64,000 nt of DNA, taken from positions 63,369,001 to 63,433,000 of the forward strand of contig CM043702.1 in NCBI GenBank assembly GCA_023935145.1, written 5' to 3'. Position 1 is the stretch's first letter. Each line of letters opens with the position of its first letter. Origin of the DNA: Bretschneidera sinensis. Its lineage: Eukaryota > Streptophyta > Magnoliopsida > Brassicales > Akaniaceae. The notes under the pieces were generated by a model that did no database searches, was not told the origin of the DNA, and worked only from the letters and a program-made list of their open reading frames with translations. Below are positions 22,641 to 33,719 of the stretch, piece by piece. A program made the position numbers and the translations under genes.

Positions 22641-25600
22641 AATACAAAAAACTGAAAGCATAGACTGAAGATAAAACAGAGGGAGCTTTTTCTAACTAAC
22701 CTAATTGATCAAAAACTGAAATAACCTCACAAGCCAAATGGTGAGTTGCCACATTGCCTTTACGAAACACAAAACAGTATTAAAACAAAGAAAATTGCTT
22801 GGCTAACTGCTTAATGTCTTCAATAATATGGCTCCATTGAGAAATATTTTCCTCACTCCTAGCCACAGCTTGAACTAGCCTTAGGAGTCACCTTCAAGAA
22901 CTACACCTCGATATCCTCTATCATAAGCAAACACTAATGTTTTCTATGCATCCATTGCTTCAACCATGAATTGGTTTGTTACATTTAGAATACAAGCAGA
23001 GACACTAGCAAAAAATTCTCCATCTTCATCCTTTATGACAACACCAGCCCCACCAGAAGAGTCCTCGTTGAAGATGGTTCATCAACACTAACCTTGACTA
23101 GAGGAAAAGAGGGAGCTTGTGAATGCACAAAAAAATCATTATTGCCAACTTGAGCACCATTAGATGATTTCGCACAACCGTAACTTCAGCTTGATAATTC
23201 TTAGTAGCTATTACAAAAGTATAAATGGGATTTACTTATGCTTTCCAAAAATAATTGGTTCATTTTACTTGATATAATCCATGTTGTTATAGCCTAAAGA
23301 GATCTTGGCCTCATCCATAAGTCTATGCACTGCTGCAACTAATTTGCGACTATCAAGCTTAAGCATAGTTAACTCCCACAAACCTTTTGCATGAATGCAG
23401 CTAACTGTGGCATGCACAATTGTCTCTTATTCTTTCTTACAAATCCCACACCTTCCATCAATAAAAACATTTCTATGCCTCAAGTTGTTGGTAGTAGGCA
23501 AATAGTTATGACAAAGATTCCAAATAAATAGTTTAATTTTATTAGGAACATTTGGTGACCAAATACGATTCCACAAAGAATTTGGAATCGAACTTGACCC
23601 ACTACCAAAAACTGTTTAAATTGTCTTTGAGGCACCATTCCTTCTTCAAGCATCACGTTCAACATGAAATGCACTTTGTACCAAAAGTATCCAACTAGAA
23701 TTGAAATATCATAAAGCTCATCTTCCTTAGAAGAGATACTCAGAGGTATTTGTAAAATGGTGTCCAGCTCATGTCGCAAAAAGAGAACCTCAAGCTGGTC
23801 TATCTCCATTGTATAGACTTCACATCAATGAGCATAGAAACATTAGCATTCACAAATAGTGTTGATAATAAGTGACAAATGGTTGAAAGACCAAGGAATC
23901 GAAAGCCTTGTATCGCGTCAAATCTTTTGTTATGTTTGGAGATTTGGGTAGGGTATGGTAAGGGTAGTTGAATAGGATAGTGGAGGGTAGAGTAAGCTAC
24001 TCAATGGGTAAGGTTTAACCCTATCCCGTGTTTGGATTACACCGAATAAAAGGTTGAATAGGGTATTGATAAAATAACATTGTCTAAAATACCCATCCCC
24101 TTCTTCATCTCCTTCTACGTTTTCTCCTTCCCATTTTTTCTTCCCTTCCCCTTTTCTTTCTCATCTTTTTCATCTTTCTTCGTATCCCTTTTCTTCTTCT
24201 TGATCCTTGATCTGTAAGTTGCAGACATTGGTGATGGTGTTTATTGGCAATATATGTGGCGGTACAACTTGGGTTTTTAATGTTTTGGTCAACAGAGGCT
24301 CATGAAAGTGATTGTAGTGGAGGATTGTCATAGAAATCATCGAAAAAAGAAAATCTGAGGCTTGAGGCTACAATGATTTATGGGGATTTTCTACCATTTT
24401 TTGGCAATTACTCGACACCTGATCACTAGCGTTGAAGAGATTAGCAAATTCTAATCCGATTTGGTCAGAAGAGTTTTCCAGCACTGGAGCCTACGGCAAC
24501 GACAAATGTTTGTAGAACAAATTTGCTTTTGATGTTGATCGCAGGAGATTTCTGATGCTCATGAATTTTGTTGAGTTTTTTTTTGGGTGTGGAGTTTTTT
24601 TTTTATTTTCTGAGTTTGGATTGTGTTGAATCAAATCAATTAATTTGTTGTTGTTTCATTTTAATGTGTTTGAATTTTTCAAGCTGTGGAGTTGTTTGAT
24701 TTTTATAGGATTTTCTAAGTTTGAATTGGGGTTGGTTGGGATGATGAATAGTAACCGAGTAAAGAAGTAATTATGCACGTTTACTTAACTGAGTAAGCCT
24801 GATACACCCGCTATAGGGTGTGTAGTGCTTACTCAGTACTACCTTGTTTAGTGCAAAATTTTGCACCAAACACACAAGATAGGATAGGGTAAGAGTCTTA
24901 CTCACCCCTTACCCTACCCTACCTAACATATCAAACATGGCCTTTATCTTATTTCTATTACCCACTCTAGATCGGATACCTTCTCTAGAGTCGGCATACT
25001 CTTCAAATGCTTTCAACCTTAAGCACAACATAACATAAATAATTTGTGTTGTTTAGGAGCCGTCACACTACTTAGCTAACAAAGCCATGTTAAATGTGTG
25101 AATATATATCTCGAAAACTTATTCCCCCTTCACTCTTAGGACAAAAAAATTTCTCCCAACTAATCTAGTGAATTTTCTTTTCATCGTTTGTTAACCCACC
25201 AAAATTCACTTATCATGATTCCAAGCTCCCTATAAAGCGATATCGATAATTTGAAATAATTCATAGTGTAAGTTGGCACAATCCACACCACTGCTTTCAT
25301 TAAGATTTCTTTGCTCGTCCTAGATAGAAGTTTTTCTTTCCACGTTTGTATTTTGAAACAAACCTAGTCCTTGTTTTTTTTTATCTTCTTACTCCCATTA
25401 GTAAATCAATATATTTTTCATGACAAGACGGAGGAAGAGTGTTTGCCACCATCTCTTAGATTTCCTCATCACAATTATTACTAATGAGGACAACCCACTT
25501 GTCAAAATTCACCTTTCGTCCAAAACTGCTCTCATATAGTAATAGTAATTCATTGATAGCCCAACACTCCTCATGGTTTGTTTTCCCAAAAATCAAACTT

Positions 25601-25870
25601 TTGTTTGCAAAAAATAAGTGAGACACTCGAGGTCATAGGCTTGAACTCTATTAATCAACCCTTGCCTCTTTAGACTAAATCATAGATGTCAACTCTTCCA
25701 CACAAACTAAAAATATATATGGTGATAGAGGATCTTCGTGTTGAAGTCCTTTAGAGGGAATAATCCTCTCTAGGATAAACTAATATCATGATATATGTGT
25801 AATAGACAACTTACATCTTAATGGACTTACACAAATCCAACGTTACATGATTGTAGAAAGAATTTTTGTT
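22640..25870 (-). pseudogene. 5'-truncated L1-type LINE (RT end, zinc-binding domain, RNase H)
   Basis: Read right to left. RT motifs are RIIPSKGLQHEDPLSPYIFL (about 25700-25780) and FFANKSLIFG (about 25590), where the catalytic FADD is replaced. The zinc-binding RVT domain is at about 23400-23800 (VPNKIKLFIWNL-like, RCGICKKE). An RNase H of the plant L1 type follows (about 23110-22720: KVSVDE, then DSSGGAGVVIKDEDGEF after a frameshift, then RKGNVATHHLA). It stops abruptly near 25870 within RT, the normal 5' truncation of LINE copies. Many frameshifts are present. A DNA element (23929-24943) splits it. The 3' end and TSD could not be fixed. It ends about 310 bp before the ATP synthase start codon. 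Confidence 0.85.
23929..24943. mobile_element. TIR element nested in the LINE
   Basis: About 1.0 kb inserted between the LINE zinc-binding and RT parts. The ends are inverted copies: ATGTTTGGAGATTTGGGTAG then GGTATGGTAAGGGTAG on the left, and, on the - strand, CATGTTTGATATGTTAGGTA then GGGTAGGGTAAGG on the right. Further inward there are paired segments with GCTTACTCAG-like and GTAAGCTACTCA-like sequence. No transposase is seen. The TSD is not clear, so the superfamily is open; a PIF/Harbinger-like end (GGCCATGTTTG) is suggestive. Confidence 0.65.
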
Positions 25871-26182
25871 ACTTTTCTACTTTGACAGTTAGTTACTTTT
25901 GATGTAATTACCATGTCAACTAAAATTTTGGAAAGGAACATAATTTTCCAAACACTTGAAACTAATTAGTAATTATTATCAAAGTTGAGGTATGCGGTTC
26001 TATTTTAGCCTATGAATTCTGTTTGTGATACATTCACGTGAACCGGACCCATTTATGGGGTGGGTCAGGGTCATACATACACTTAAAAACTAGGTCACAC
26101 GGTGCTCTCATCCTCCACAGCCACGATTTGTATTATTCTCTACCACTTGCTCACCTAGTAGGAAATCAAAGAGAGAAAGAAG
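25871..26182 (+). promoter_or_regulatory. Promoter and 5' UTR region of the ATP synthase epsilon gene
   Basis: The 312 bp between the LINE and the start codon. It holds a G-box core CACGTG at 26035-26040 and a purine-rich stretch (AAAGAGAGAAAGAAG) just before the ATG. No clear TATA box is visible. The transcription start is unknown. The LINE bounds the upstream region, so distal promoter elements may have been displaced. Confidence 0.45.
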
Positions 26183-26388
26183 ATGGCGTCGAACGCAGCG
26201 GTCCCGTTTTGGAGGTCAGCGGGAATGACGTACATAACATACTCCAATATTTGTGCGAATCTGGTCAGAAACTGCCTCAAAGAACCCTACAAGACTGAAG
26301 TCCTCAGTCGCGAGAAGGTCCATTTCTCCATCTCCAAGTGGACCGACGGAAAGCCACAAAAGCCAAGTATGTATTCTATTGTTTACCC

Positions 26389-26462
<74 letters not shown>

Positions 26463-29400
26463 GTATTCCTTAGTGGGGTCTGTTTTGCTGTTTCTCTTGA
26501 TTTGTTGTGATTTGATTTAATTATCTGCTGCTTTGTTGAATTGGGTTTGGCATTTGTTTTACACTTTCTTGTTTTTTTTGGTAATCAAGGCTTTTCTCAG
26601 TGATGGAATAAGGGTGCTACGGAATTTTTAGATTGCACTTTTTGTTTTTTTGAATTGAGATGCTTCCGGAAGCTATTGCTTTTGTTAATGTAGGATTTTC
26701 CCTGATCGGGCATGTTGAGACATCTTGTTTGAGAAGGAAGGTGGTTCATTTGGGCAAATGATAGTAGTGTTTATGAAGTGATTGGAATATCGGCGTCAGA
26801 TTGGGGTGAGAGCTCTACTGAAAGAAAAAAGAAAAAAAAAGGAATGGAGGACACTGGACTGAGTGTATATTTTGGAATTGTGTTGTGAAAATTTTAGTCG
26901 GCATTTGAACCATAATGAACTCTGCGCTATTGTGTGTGGGATGTAGGATGATCCCACAGAGGTGAGACGAAGCCAAGAGGATGGAGGGGGATGTCCACCT
27001 CCTTTTCTTTTGATAAATCATATAAAACTACACAACACTAGAGGAACAGTGCACCCATAAGGCAGGACCCACTGACCAGCCTCACTCAAGAGATTGCTAA
27101 CTTGGGAGGGGACAATGGAGTCTTTTAAGCAACACTGCACTCGTGTGAGCGATATAGGCTGAAGCCACAGGGATGGGATGAAGCCGGAAGAGGAGGCCAC
27201 CAACTTTTATATCATTGCCAAGATGTGGCATGCCTTATCTATGCCATTCTTTTTATGTTAACGAGCTCATTAGTTAGAAGTCATTCACATATCAAGGGAC
27301 CTTACCCTTCAAAATGATATGAAACTTGGTGGGGCTTTAATTTTTTGGGTTCCCACAAGTGCCACGGATAAGATTTTTTTTGCACTGGACTTCAAAAATA
27401 GTAATGTCAAGCATCAGATTTTTTTATTGTATAGCATAACTCTATTCCCCCACCTTCACACCCTCTGCTTCTAACCAGAAAGTAAACCCTCATCGTCCTA
27501 TGAAAACGGCAAAGGCATTTTTTTAGAGTAAAACATAAATAGATGTTCAGTGCAGTATTTTCAAATGCATTTCTGAGGGGTGTTTTGAGGTGTGTGAGGC
27601 ATTCCTCAAGGCGAGTCGAGTCCTAAAATGTCTCAAAGCATTGATTTTATTTTTGGCACCTAAAAGGTGCATGCCTTAATGTGCTGGTGTACACCTTTAT
27701 GCCTCCGTGGTCTGTACACCTTTTTAGGCGAACAAAAGAAAGTTTTCCGGGCATGAAAAGTCTAAACTCTCTACCTCAATTTCACCTGGAAAACATAAGA
27801 GAGAGAGAGAGAGAGAAGGAGAGACATGATCTTGATAGCCATGTCTATGATTTTGATCAGCTTAATGAGGTTCTGGTAGATCTAGGTAGGGAGCCCTAGA
27901 AGCATATAAATGCCATTTCTAGTTAGGATATGGAGAGAGAAAAAGAGCTTGGAGTCACCAGCTTTATCTTTCAAAGGGTAAAGAGTTGGGAGGAGATTGG
28001 GGAATGTGAGGACTAAAAGAACAACGAGAGTGAGAAGAACTGGGATTACCAGACAGCGGTTGTCTCCTCATTACTAGACTCGTTTTGTTTCTTCCCATAA
28101 TTACAAAGCTGCCTCTGCTTCACTAGCAGTTTTATTCTCCTAGAAGATTAGTGTTTGATCAATAGCTGATCTTAAAATTCTATGAAACTAAAGCACGTGA
28201 TGCTGATGGGTTCTTTCACTTTGTTGTTTAGATTGGTGCTTTAGTGTATCAATCTAAGTTAGGTGCGTTTACTTGACTGTAGACGTGTCCACAAATAATG
28301 TGAATGCAGTTGTGCTAAAGACTTTATGACAACAAATAGGCTCAAGTACTTCTCTCAGCCATTTATGACAACAAATAGATTCAAGTACTTTTCTTGACCA
28401 TTTTGTTAGTTTTGTTCACTTGATTGTTCCAGACTTGGTAAGTGGAACTAACTAATTGGGGTGGACCCATAAATGTTGATTGATGAAAGGGTTAGCAAAT
28501 AGGCCAAAAGAATCAAGCATATTGGAGTATTTAGATTTCTAGATGATGTGAATATTCATTTTATTTTTTTTCTTTGTGAATTTTAATTTAATTTCTTATT
28601 ATTTTTATCACATTTTATTTTTAAAATACAAAATTAATACCTGAAAGGTGTACACCGGACGATTTAAAGGCTTATACCTCACCTCATGAAAGATAAACGT
28701 CTCGCTTTGCGCTTTCGCCTTTAAAACACTGGTTGAGTGTACCAGTTTATAAGGCTTGAAATGTGTGAGTTATTGTGAGAGATTTGGGCCCTTTTCTTGC
28801 CTATTGGTTTGTATTTATGCAATGTTTGGATGGTAGGAAACATTTAACTAGAAAAAAGGGGTGTGAATATAGTTAAGCTCCAATTACTCCTATGTTTTTA
28901 AATGAGGATTGACCTGTTGGCTGCTGCAGCTTACTTGAGTTGTTATTTCCATTTTCCCAAAATTTGATGACACTAAAATGTAGTTTTCCAGTGCCTATGC
29001 CTTTCATAAGTTGTTTATTTCACAGAAGGGAGCTGGCCCTACTCTCTCTCTTTTCCTTTTCCTTTTCCTTTCCTTTTCCCTTTTTTCCTGTTTCATTTTT
29101 TTGTGTTAGTTTCTTTTCTCTCTTTTCATTTTTGAAACTTTTTTGGCTTAGAGTTGTTTTTGGTATCTGAGCGAAGGTGGGAGAGTAGCTGAAACTCTGA
29201 TTTTGATCTGTTGATTTTCTACTATTTGAATTCTAGTCTAAAACAGTCAATGTGCTTAATAGAAAGCAAATTTAAACAGCATTAGATGTGATTTATGCAA
29301 TTATATAGTCTTCAATTCCTTTCATCAGTTTTCTTGTCTCCCAAATGGAGGTCTAGTACCTTATGTTAGACTGTTGTATTTGTTATTCTCGTTTGAAATT

Positions 29401-30711
29401 TTTGCTAAGCACCTTTGCATTTCAGTTCATGTGGGTTCTGCAGGTGTTTGTTGGTAACCATAATTATTATTTTGTTCACTCATAGCAGCTTTTTTTTGTT
29501 GCTTGCATAGTGAATATATTATTAGGTTTTCTCTTGGCTTTTGTTGTTAAATCCTTCCCTCTTGCAAAATTAGTTTTGCCAATTTGTAAATCCTTTCGCT
29601 GGAAATGACTGCCAGAATCTCTGCTTTTGTTTCTGAATGCGTGTAAACTGTGAAGTAGCATCAACTCTCCTTTTTGACTGAAAGGGACCTCATGTTCTAT
29701 GTAGAATGTATGCCAGAATTTGTGGCTGATGCTGCATGTTATGAATATAAGGAATTCATTTAATACAGTATGCTTGTAAAAAAATAGTTTGTCTAAACGT
29801 TGAGTCTAATTAGAGATTGTTTTCAAAACACCTAACTGGATGTTTTTTTTTCCCTTTCGGGTGTCAAGAGATGGATTTGTACTCACATCGTCCGATCCAT
29901 AATGATCATGCCTTACATTTAAGGCCAAGACACATGTGGGCTCAACCAGATGAAGTTTTAGTTGCGTGGTTCTTTTACCTGGCTGGCTTAAAGTGATTAC
30001 ATAGAGACCTATTTGGATCATTTAGTAAATAATATTTTATCATAGTATGTTTTTATTATCTATTTATTATTTATGTACATGCTTTATTGTTACTATATTT
30101 ATTATATAATTAATTAAATATACTAATTTCTTTTTTATTATATGTATTTGATTTCATGTTATATCATTATTAATTTAGTAAATATCATTAATTAGATAAT
30201 ATATTATCATGTTATATTATAGTTTATTTTCAAATTGGTTATATATTATATTCATTATTTATTTAAAAGTAAATATATATTTTTGTTTAGTTGTCACTAT
30301 TGAGAGGGGTACCAGACTATCAGGTGTAATTTTTTGCAAAATGGCAGCGGGATGTTGGCCTTTTGCTTGATCAAACAAAGCTTATTGAAACAGCTTATAA
30401 GAACCCGAAAACATACGCATCGATGTGATGCTTATTCGATAAGCTGAAATGCCAGCTTATTTCAAAATCGAATAAGCTCTTTTATTTCTTTGACCAAAAA
30501 TGTATATTTTTCTTGTAGTAGCTTTATAAATTGGTTTGACCAAAACTAAGCTTAATCAAAGAAGCTCTTAAGCTACTGATATTTTCTTTTCATTATTCTT
30601 ATTTGAATCTAACTCCTACTGACAAGTATTTTTTTGGGGGTTACTGACTAGCGTTCTGATGATATATTTTGTTGGTTGTCACCAGCTGTCCGTTCAGATA
30701 CAGCTGAATGA
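26183..30711 (+). CDS. ATP synthase subunit epsilon, mitochondrial (exons 26183-26366 and 30686-30711)
   Basis: Small subunit of the F1 central stalk of mitochondrial ATP synthase. It binds at the foot of the rotor with gamma and delta. Exon 1 encodes [20 protein letters not shown] and on through [19 protein letters not shown], which matches the plant F1 epsilon family closely. The exon ends CCAA/GTATGT. Exon 2 after TTGTCACCAG supplies the last codons (T-VRSDTAE, then TGA at 30709-30711). The product is 69 residues, the usual plant length of about 70. No stop or frameshift is present. The family lacks a cleavable presequence, and the N-terminus looks like that here. The ATG follows a purine-rich leader and is the only sensible start. 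The intron is 4,319 bp and is inflated by a hAT insertion. All splice sites are GT-AG. This is the only apparently functional host gene in the window. Confidence 0.93.
26394..26462. repeat. Compound microsatellite (TC)n(TA)n(AC)n
   Basis: Uninterrupted TC, then TA, then AC dinucleotide tracts, starting only 28 bp after the 5' splice site of the ATP synthase epsilon intron. It is likely length-polymorphic. Confidence 0.97.
26463..27552 (+). other. Intron sequence, left part
   Basis: Intronic DNA without recognisable domains. The stretch 26940-27200 has higher GC and may be an old repeat, but I could not name it. Confidence 0.5.
27553..28731. mobile_element. Non-autonomous hAT element in the intron
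   Basis: 1,179 bp flanked by 8-bp repeats gttcagtg (27545-27552) and gttgagtg (28732-28739), 7 of 8 identical. The ends are CAGTATTTTCAAATGC on the left and, on the - strand, CAGTGTTTTAAAGGCGAAAG on the right. CAGTG-type ends with 8-bp TSDs are diagnostic of hAT. Subterminal GAGGC, AAGGCG and CGCCTT motifs recur in opposite orientation at both sides, together with an AGGTGTACACC-type palindrome. No transposase is seen. Confidence 0.75.
28740..30685 (+). other. Intron sequence, right part
   Basis: No coding signal. It includes TTTTCC simple repeats (29040-29100), a very AT-rich tract (30010-30300) and a segment with recurring AAGCTTAT and ATAAGCT motifs in both orientations (30360-30600), which may be a decayed MITE. 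Confidence 0.5.
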
Positions 30712-31650
30712 GGTTGAAGGCCTGTTTTCCAAATATCTGAATGGTGGGGAAGGATCTTTTGTGGTGATAGCTTTCTTTTATTTTATAATTTTTTGGTGGA
30801 TTTAGTTTTATCGGTTCTGTAATGCCTGAACCTTAGAACAAGGTCTGGATTTGGAGTTTTGCATGAAATTGCAGTTGTAATAATTTAATTGGCATTACTC
30901 TACTAAAACTATACTACTGCTCACATTGGCCATTATTTGGAAATTTGTTACTCTGTTGCTATAGTGAACATGCATGGTTTTCCAGCGTAATAAGATTTAT
31001 TGCTGCACTTTGCACTACTGCATTTTACAAGAAAACTAGCTAACCTGCTTTTATGATTAACGATTTTTTAGATTTTTTTTTTCTGTTTCTGGCATTGAAA
31101 TTTGCATCTTTTTCTTCCTACTAGGTTTTTCTTTAATTAAAGATAAAACTTCACATTAGATAAACCAAAATTTCAAAGCATGCATAGGTAGCAGCCATGC
31201 TAGACCTAGGAACCTTACCGAACGATATTGATTAATAGTTGGTTTATAATTTTTTTTTTGCAATTTTTTTAAAGAAGTATATTATATTTTTGGTTAAAAT
31301 TTTTGCAAACAAAAATTATGAACCGAGTTTCAATTTGGTCTTTTTTTACCAAATTTGACAATTTTAACCTTGACCTATTAAAACGGTGCGACTGTTTACT
31401 CCAGTTAACAAGTAACGTGCTGGTACGTGATGATCACTTGTTGGAACCCTATTACTTCTTGCTAAAACAATAAATAAATTAACTAAATAGAAATTAATAA
31501 CTCGGATTTTCCTCTCTTCTCCTTTGTCTCTTTTCTCTCTTACCATCCAAGTATTTTCTCTCTCTCTCTCTCTCTTAAACGGAAAAACACACAAAGGATC
31601 AGCTTGATGGATTGCCAACCAGTCTTGGACCCTTTAACGGACAGAGGTAA
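30712..31650 (+). other. 3' UTR and downstream region of the ATP synthase epsilon gene
   Basis: The 3' UTR probably ends within about 200 bp of the stop codon, since AATAA-like motifs occur near 30880. The rest is AT-rich and unassigned, with a (CT)n tract at about 31556-31575. Confidence 0.45.
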
Positions 31651-31778
31651 CGTCGGGTTAGGTCGAGTTCGGGTCATGTTGAGTCTCGGGTCACAAGTCA
31701 CTTTAGGTCGGGTTTGGGTCATATCGGGTTTTGGATCATGTCCGGTCGGGTTTGAGTGGATCATGACGGGTCGGGTCA
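31651..31778 (+). repeat. GGGTC/GGGTT array, copy 1
   Basis: Degenerate tandem GGGTCGGGTT-type units within AT-rich DNA. A second array in the same orientation lies about 540 bp downstream. Confidence 0.8.
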
Positions 31779-32320
31779 ATAAAATAAATATTTATGCTTA
31801 ATTAAAAAAATATTTTATTTGCATATAATAGGACTAAACGAGTTACATTATCAAATATGTGAATATTAATTAATAATAAATCAATACTTTATTTTTAAAT
31901 AATGCATTTAATTTTTAATGCAATATGCAATGTAATGATTCTTAGTCCCAAAATTCAGTATTAAACGATCTTAGACAACTAGTCCACAAAGTTATTCTCA
32001 CTAGTAACGTTTTATACCAAATTTTGAAGATTAAATTTTATATAATCATTTCATTCCATCATATTTTTTCAGGACAATTAAAAACAAAATTTTATTGTGA
32101 TTGAAGAACGATGCAAAATTATTATTCTTCTTGATTTTTTATTTGAAATTAATGAGATAACTCTTATTAATAGAATGTTGAACCATGCATGTCAACACAT
32201 GTAAATCAATAATTAATTAATTGTTATATAATTTATTTTATTTGACAATTAATAAATTAACTATTATCCCAGTTTTAGAAAGCAATTTTTTTAATAAAAA
32301 AAATGTTTTCAAGTCGTTTC
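31779..32320. other. AT-rich spacer between the two GGGTC arrays
   Basis: No gene or clear terminal repeat seen. Confidence 0.5.
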
Positions 32321-32440
32321 AGGTTAGGGTCGGGCCAGGTCGGGTTCGAGTCATATTATTTTAATTTATTTTCGGGTCGGGTCGGGTCGGGATTGAGTTG
32401 GGTTGGGTCGAGTTTTTGAGTCAGGTTGGGTTGGGTTTGG
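32321..32440 (+). repeat. GGGTC/GGGTT array, copy 2
   Basis: GGGTCGGGTCGGGTCGGGAT and related units, in the same direction as copy 1. The pair may be the subterminal repeats of a DNA transposon, but matching ends were not found. Confidence 0.8.
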
Positions 32441-32466
32441 ATATTTTATTTCTGCTTGCTTTATTT

Positions 32467-32636
32467 GGACCATGATTCTCTCCATTTAAAAATTGAAATG
32501 GAGGTCAAGTTCATAGTGAGATTGAATGACACATTGACAAATTTGAATTTGAATATTCCTCATTTAATGATGTGGCATTCAATCTCACCGTAAACTTGAC
32601 TCTATTTCAATTTTCAAATGGAGAGGATTGTGATCC
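32467..32636. mobile_element. Foldback MITE
   Basis: A 170-bp unit made almost wholly of two inverted arms of about 62 bp (32467-32528 and 32575-32636). The left begins GGACCATGATTCTCTCCATT. The right, on the - strand, begins GGATCACAATCCTCTCCATT. Arm identity is roughly 85-90% by eye. The loop is about 46 bp. No unambiguous TSD was found, so the superfamily is open. Confidence 0.8.
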
Positions 32637-32759
32637 TTAATTTGTATATATGTAATAGATATAATGATAAACATGTAATTAATTTAAAAAAAAAATTAAA
32701 ATTTTAAGTGTATGTGCTAGCAAACATTATTTGTCTAAACACATTTGGCAAAAGTGGGT

Positions 32760-33250
32760 TAGATAGCAGTATGCCTTACAAGCCAATAGCAATTGATGTC
32801 TAGGCATATTACTTGTAATTAATCTTATTCATTTATTGACAATATTATTAATCATGACAATACTAATATTTATCATGTTTTAATTAAAACCATAAAATGC
32901 GTTTACATGATAAAACCATAAAATAAAAACAACGAAAATAAGCATCATGATGAGATCATGCTAATGAGATGGAAGTTGTTAAATTTTACTATTAAATGTT
33001 CCTAATCATAGGATCACTAAGAAGGACATTAGTGAATCTTGATAGGTTAGTACATACTATGTTTCCTCAAAGAGTTGAAGGTGATTGATCTCATGGTCAC
33101 TAGTGTATAAGACACTAAAAAGTTATGTTGGTGCTTATTAGAGAACAAGTACACTGAACTGACTTGATTTAAGATACCTCAATAGACATTTTACTGGTTG
33201 TCTATAATAGTTATTATATTGTAGTTATACAAGTGATCTTTAAACTTTGG
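32760..33250 (+). repeat. Copia element A: left part of the LTR
   Basis: Homologous to the LTR at 53043-54553 (opposite strand). It shares, for example, AGCCAATAGCA, TTAATCTTATTCATTTATTG and CATGATGAGATCATGCTA. It is interrupted after 33250 by the Athila element and resumes at 38847. The sequence tttgg (33246-33250) is repeated at 38842-38846 as the TSD of that insertion. Confidence 0.8.
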
Positions 33251-33697
33251 TGATCGGTGCAAAACTGCAAGTGCACAATATCGTAGTTTTATAGTAAAGT
33301 GATAAGATGAGTATCGTCCTCAGGGATTGGTAACTTACTTCTGACAAGTACCGAAATTATACTAATCTAGATTTTATTTAGAAAAATCTCTTTTTGTTAT
33401 TTGTAATTGCAATATGAAATAAAATCAATTTAAAGGAAATAATCAAAGGAAAAGAAAGCTGTTTTTTGAATATCAAATTAATAAGAGAAATAACTTCTAG
33501 GAAACTGATTTCACTTAATTCCTCACTATGCTTAACTCATCTAACTAATTAAAATTAATCCTCTATGTTTGTTAGCAAAATCTCCAATTTATCCAAAAGC
33601 CTCTTTCGATAGTCAATTGGAAATATTCTTGTTCATCAGTCTACACAAGAGTATGCAAATTAATAAAACAAGAAAGCATTAAGACGATCGATTTTTC
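33251..33697 (-). repeat. Truncated 3' LTR of Athila element 2
   Basis: Nearly identical to 37522-37968, including the left end TGATcGGTGCAAAAC. It is cut at 33697, where copia sequence begins. Confidence 0.85.
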
Positions 33698-33719
33698 AAG
33701 TGACTTACATTAATGCCAT

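Noticed and set aside
26216..26510. Several overlapping open frames with Ser-Leu and Tyr-Ile repeats
   Set aside because: They are created by the TC/TA/AC microsatellite. Only the epsilon subunit frame has family similarity.
30010..30300. Very AT-rich tract as a possible origin or matrix attachment site
   Set aside because: Composition alone is not evidence, and it lies in a transposon-rich intron.
31540..31801. Open frames rich in Gly/Arg or Thr/Pro
   Set aside because: They are translations of the GGGTC array and a CT tract.
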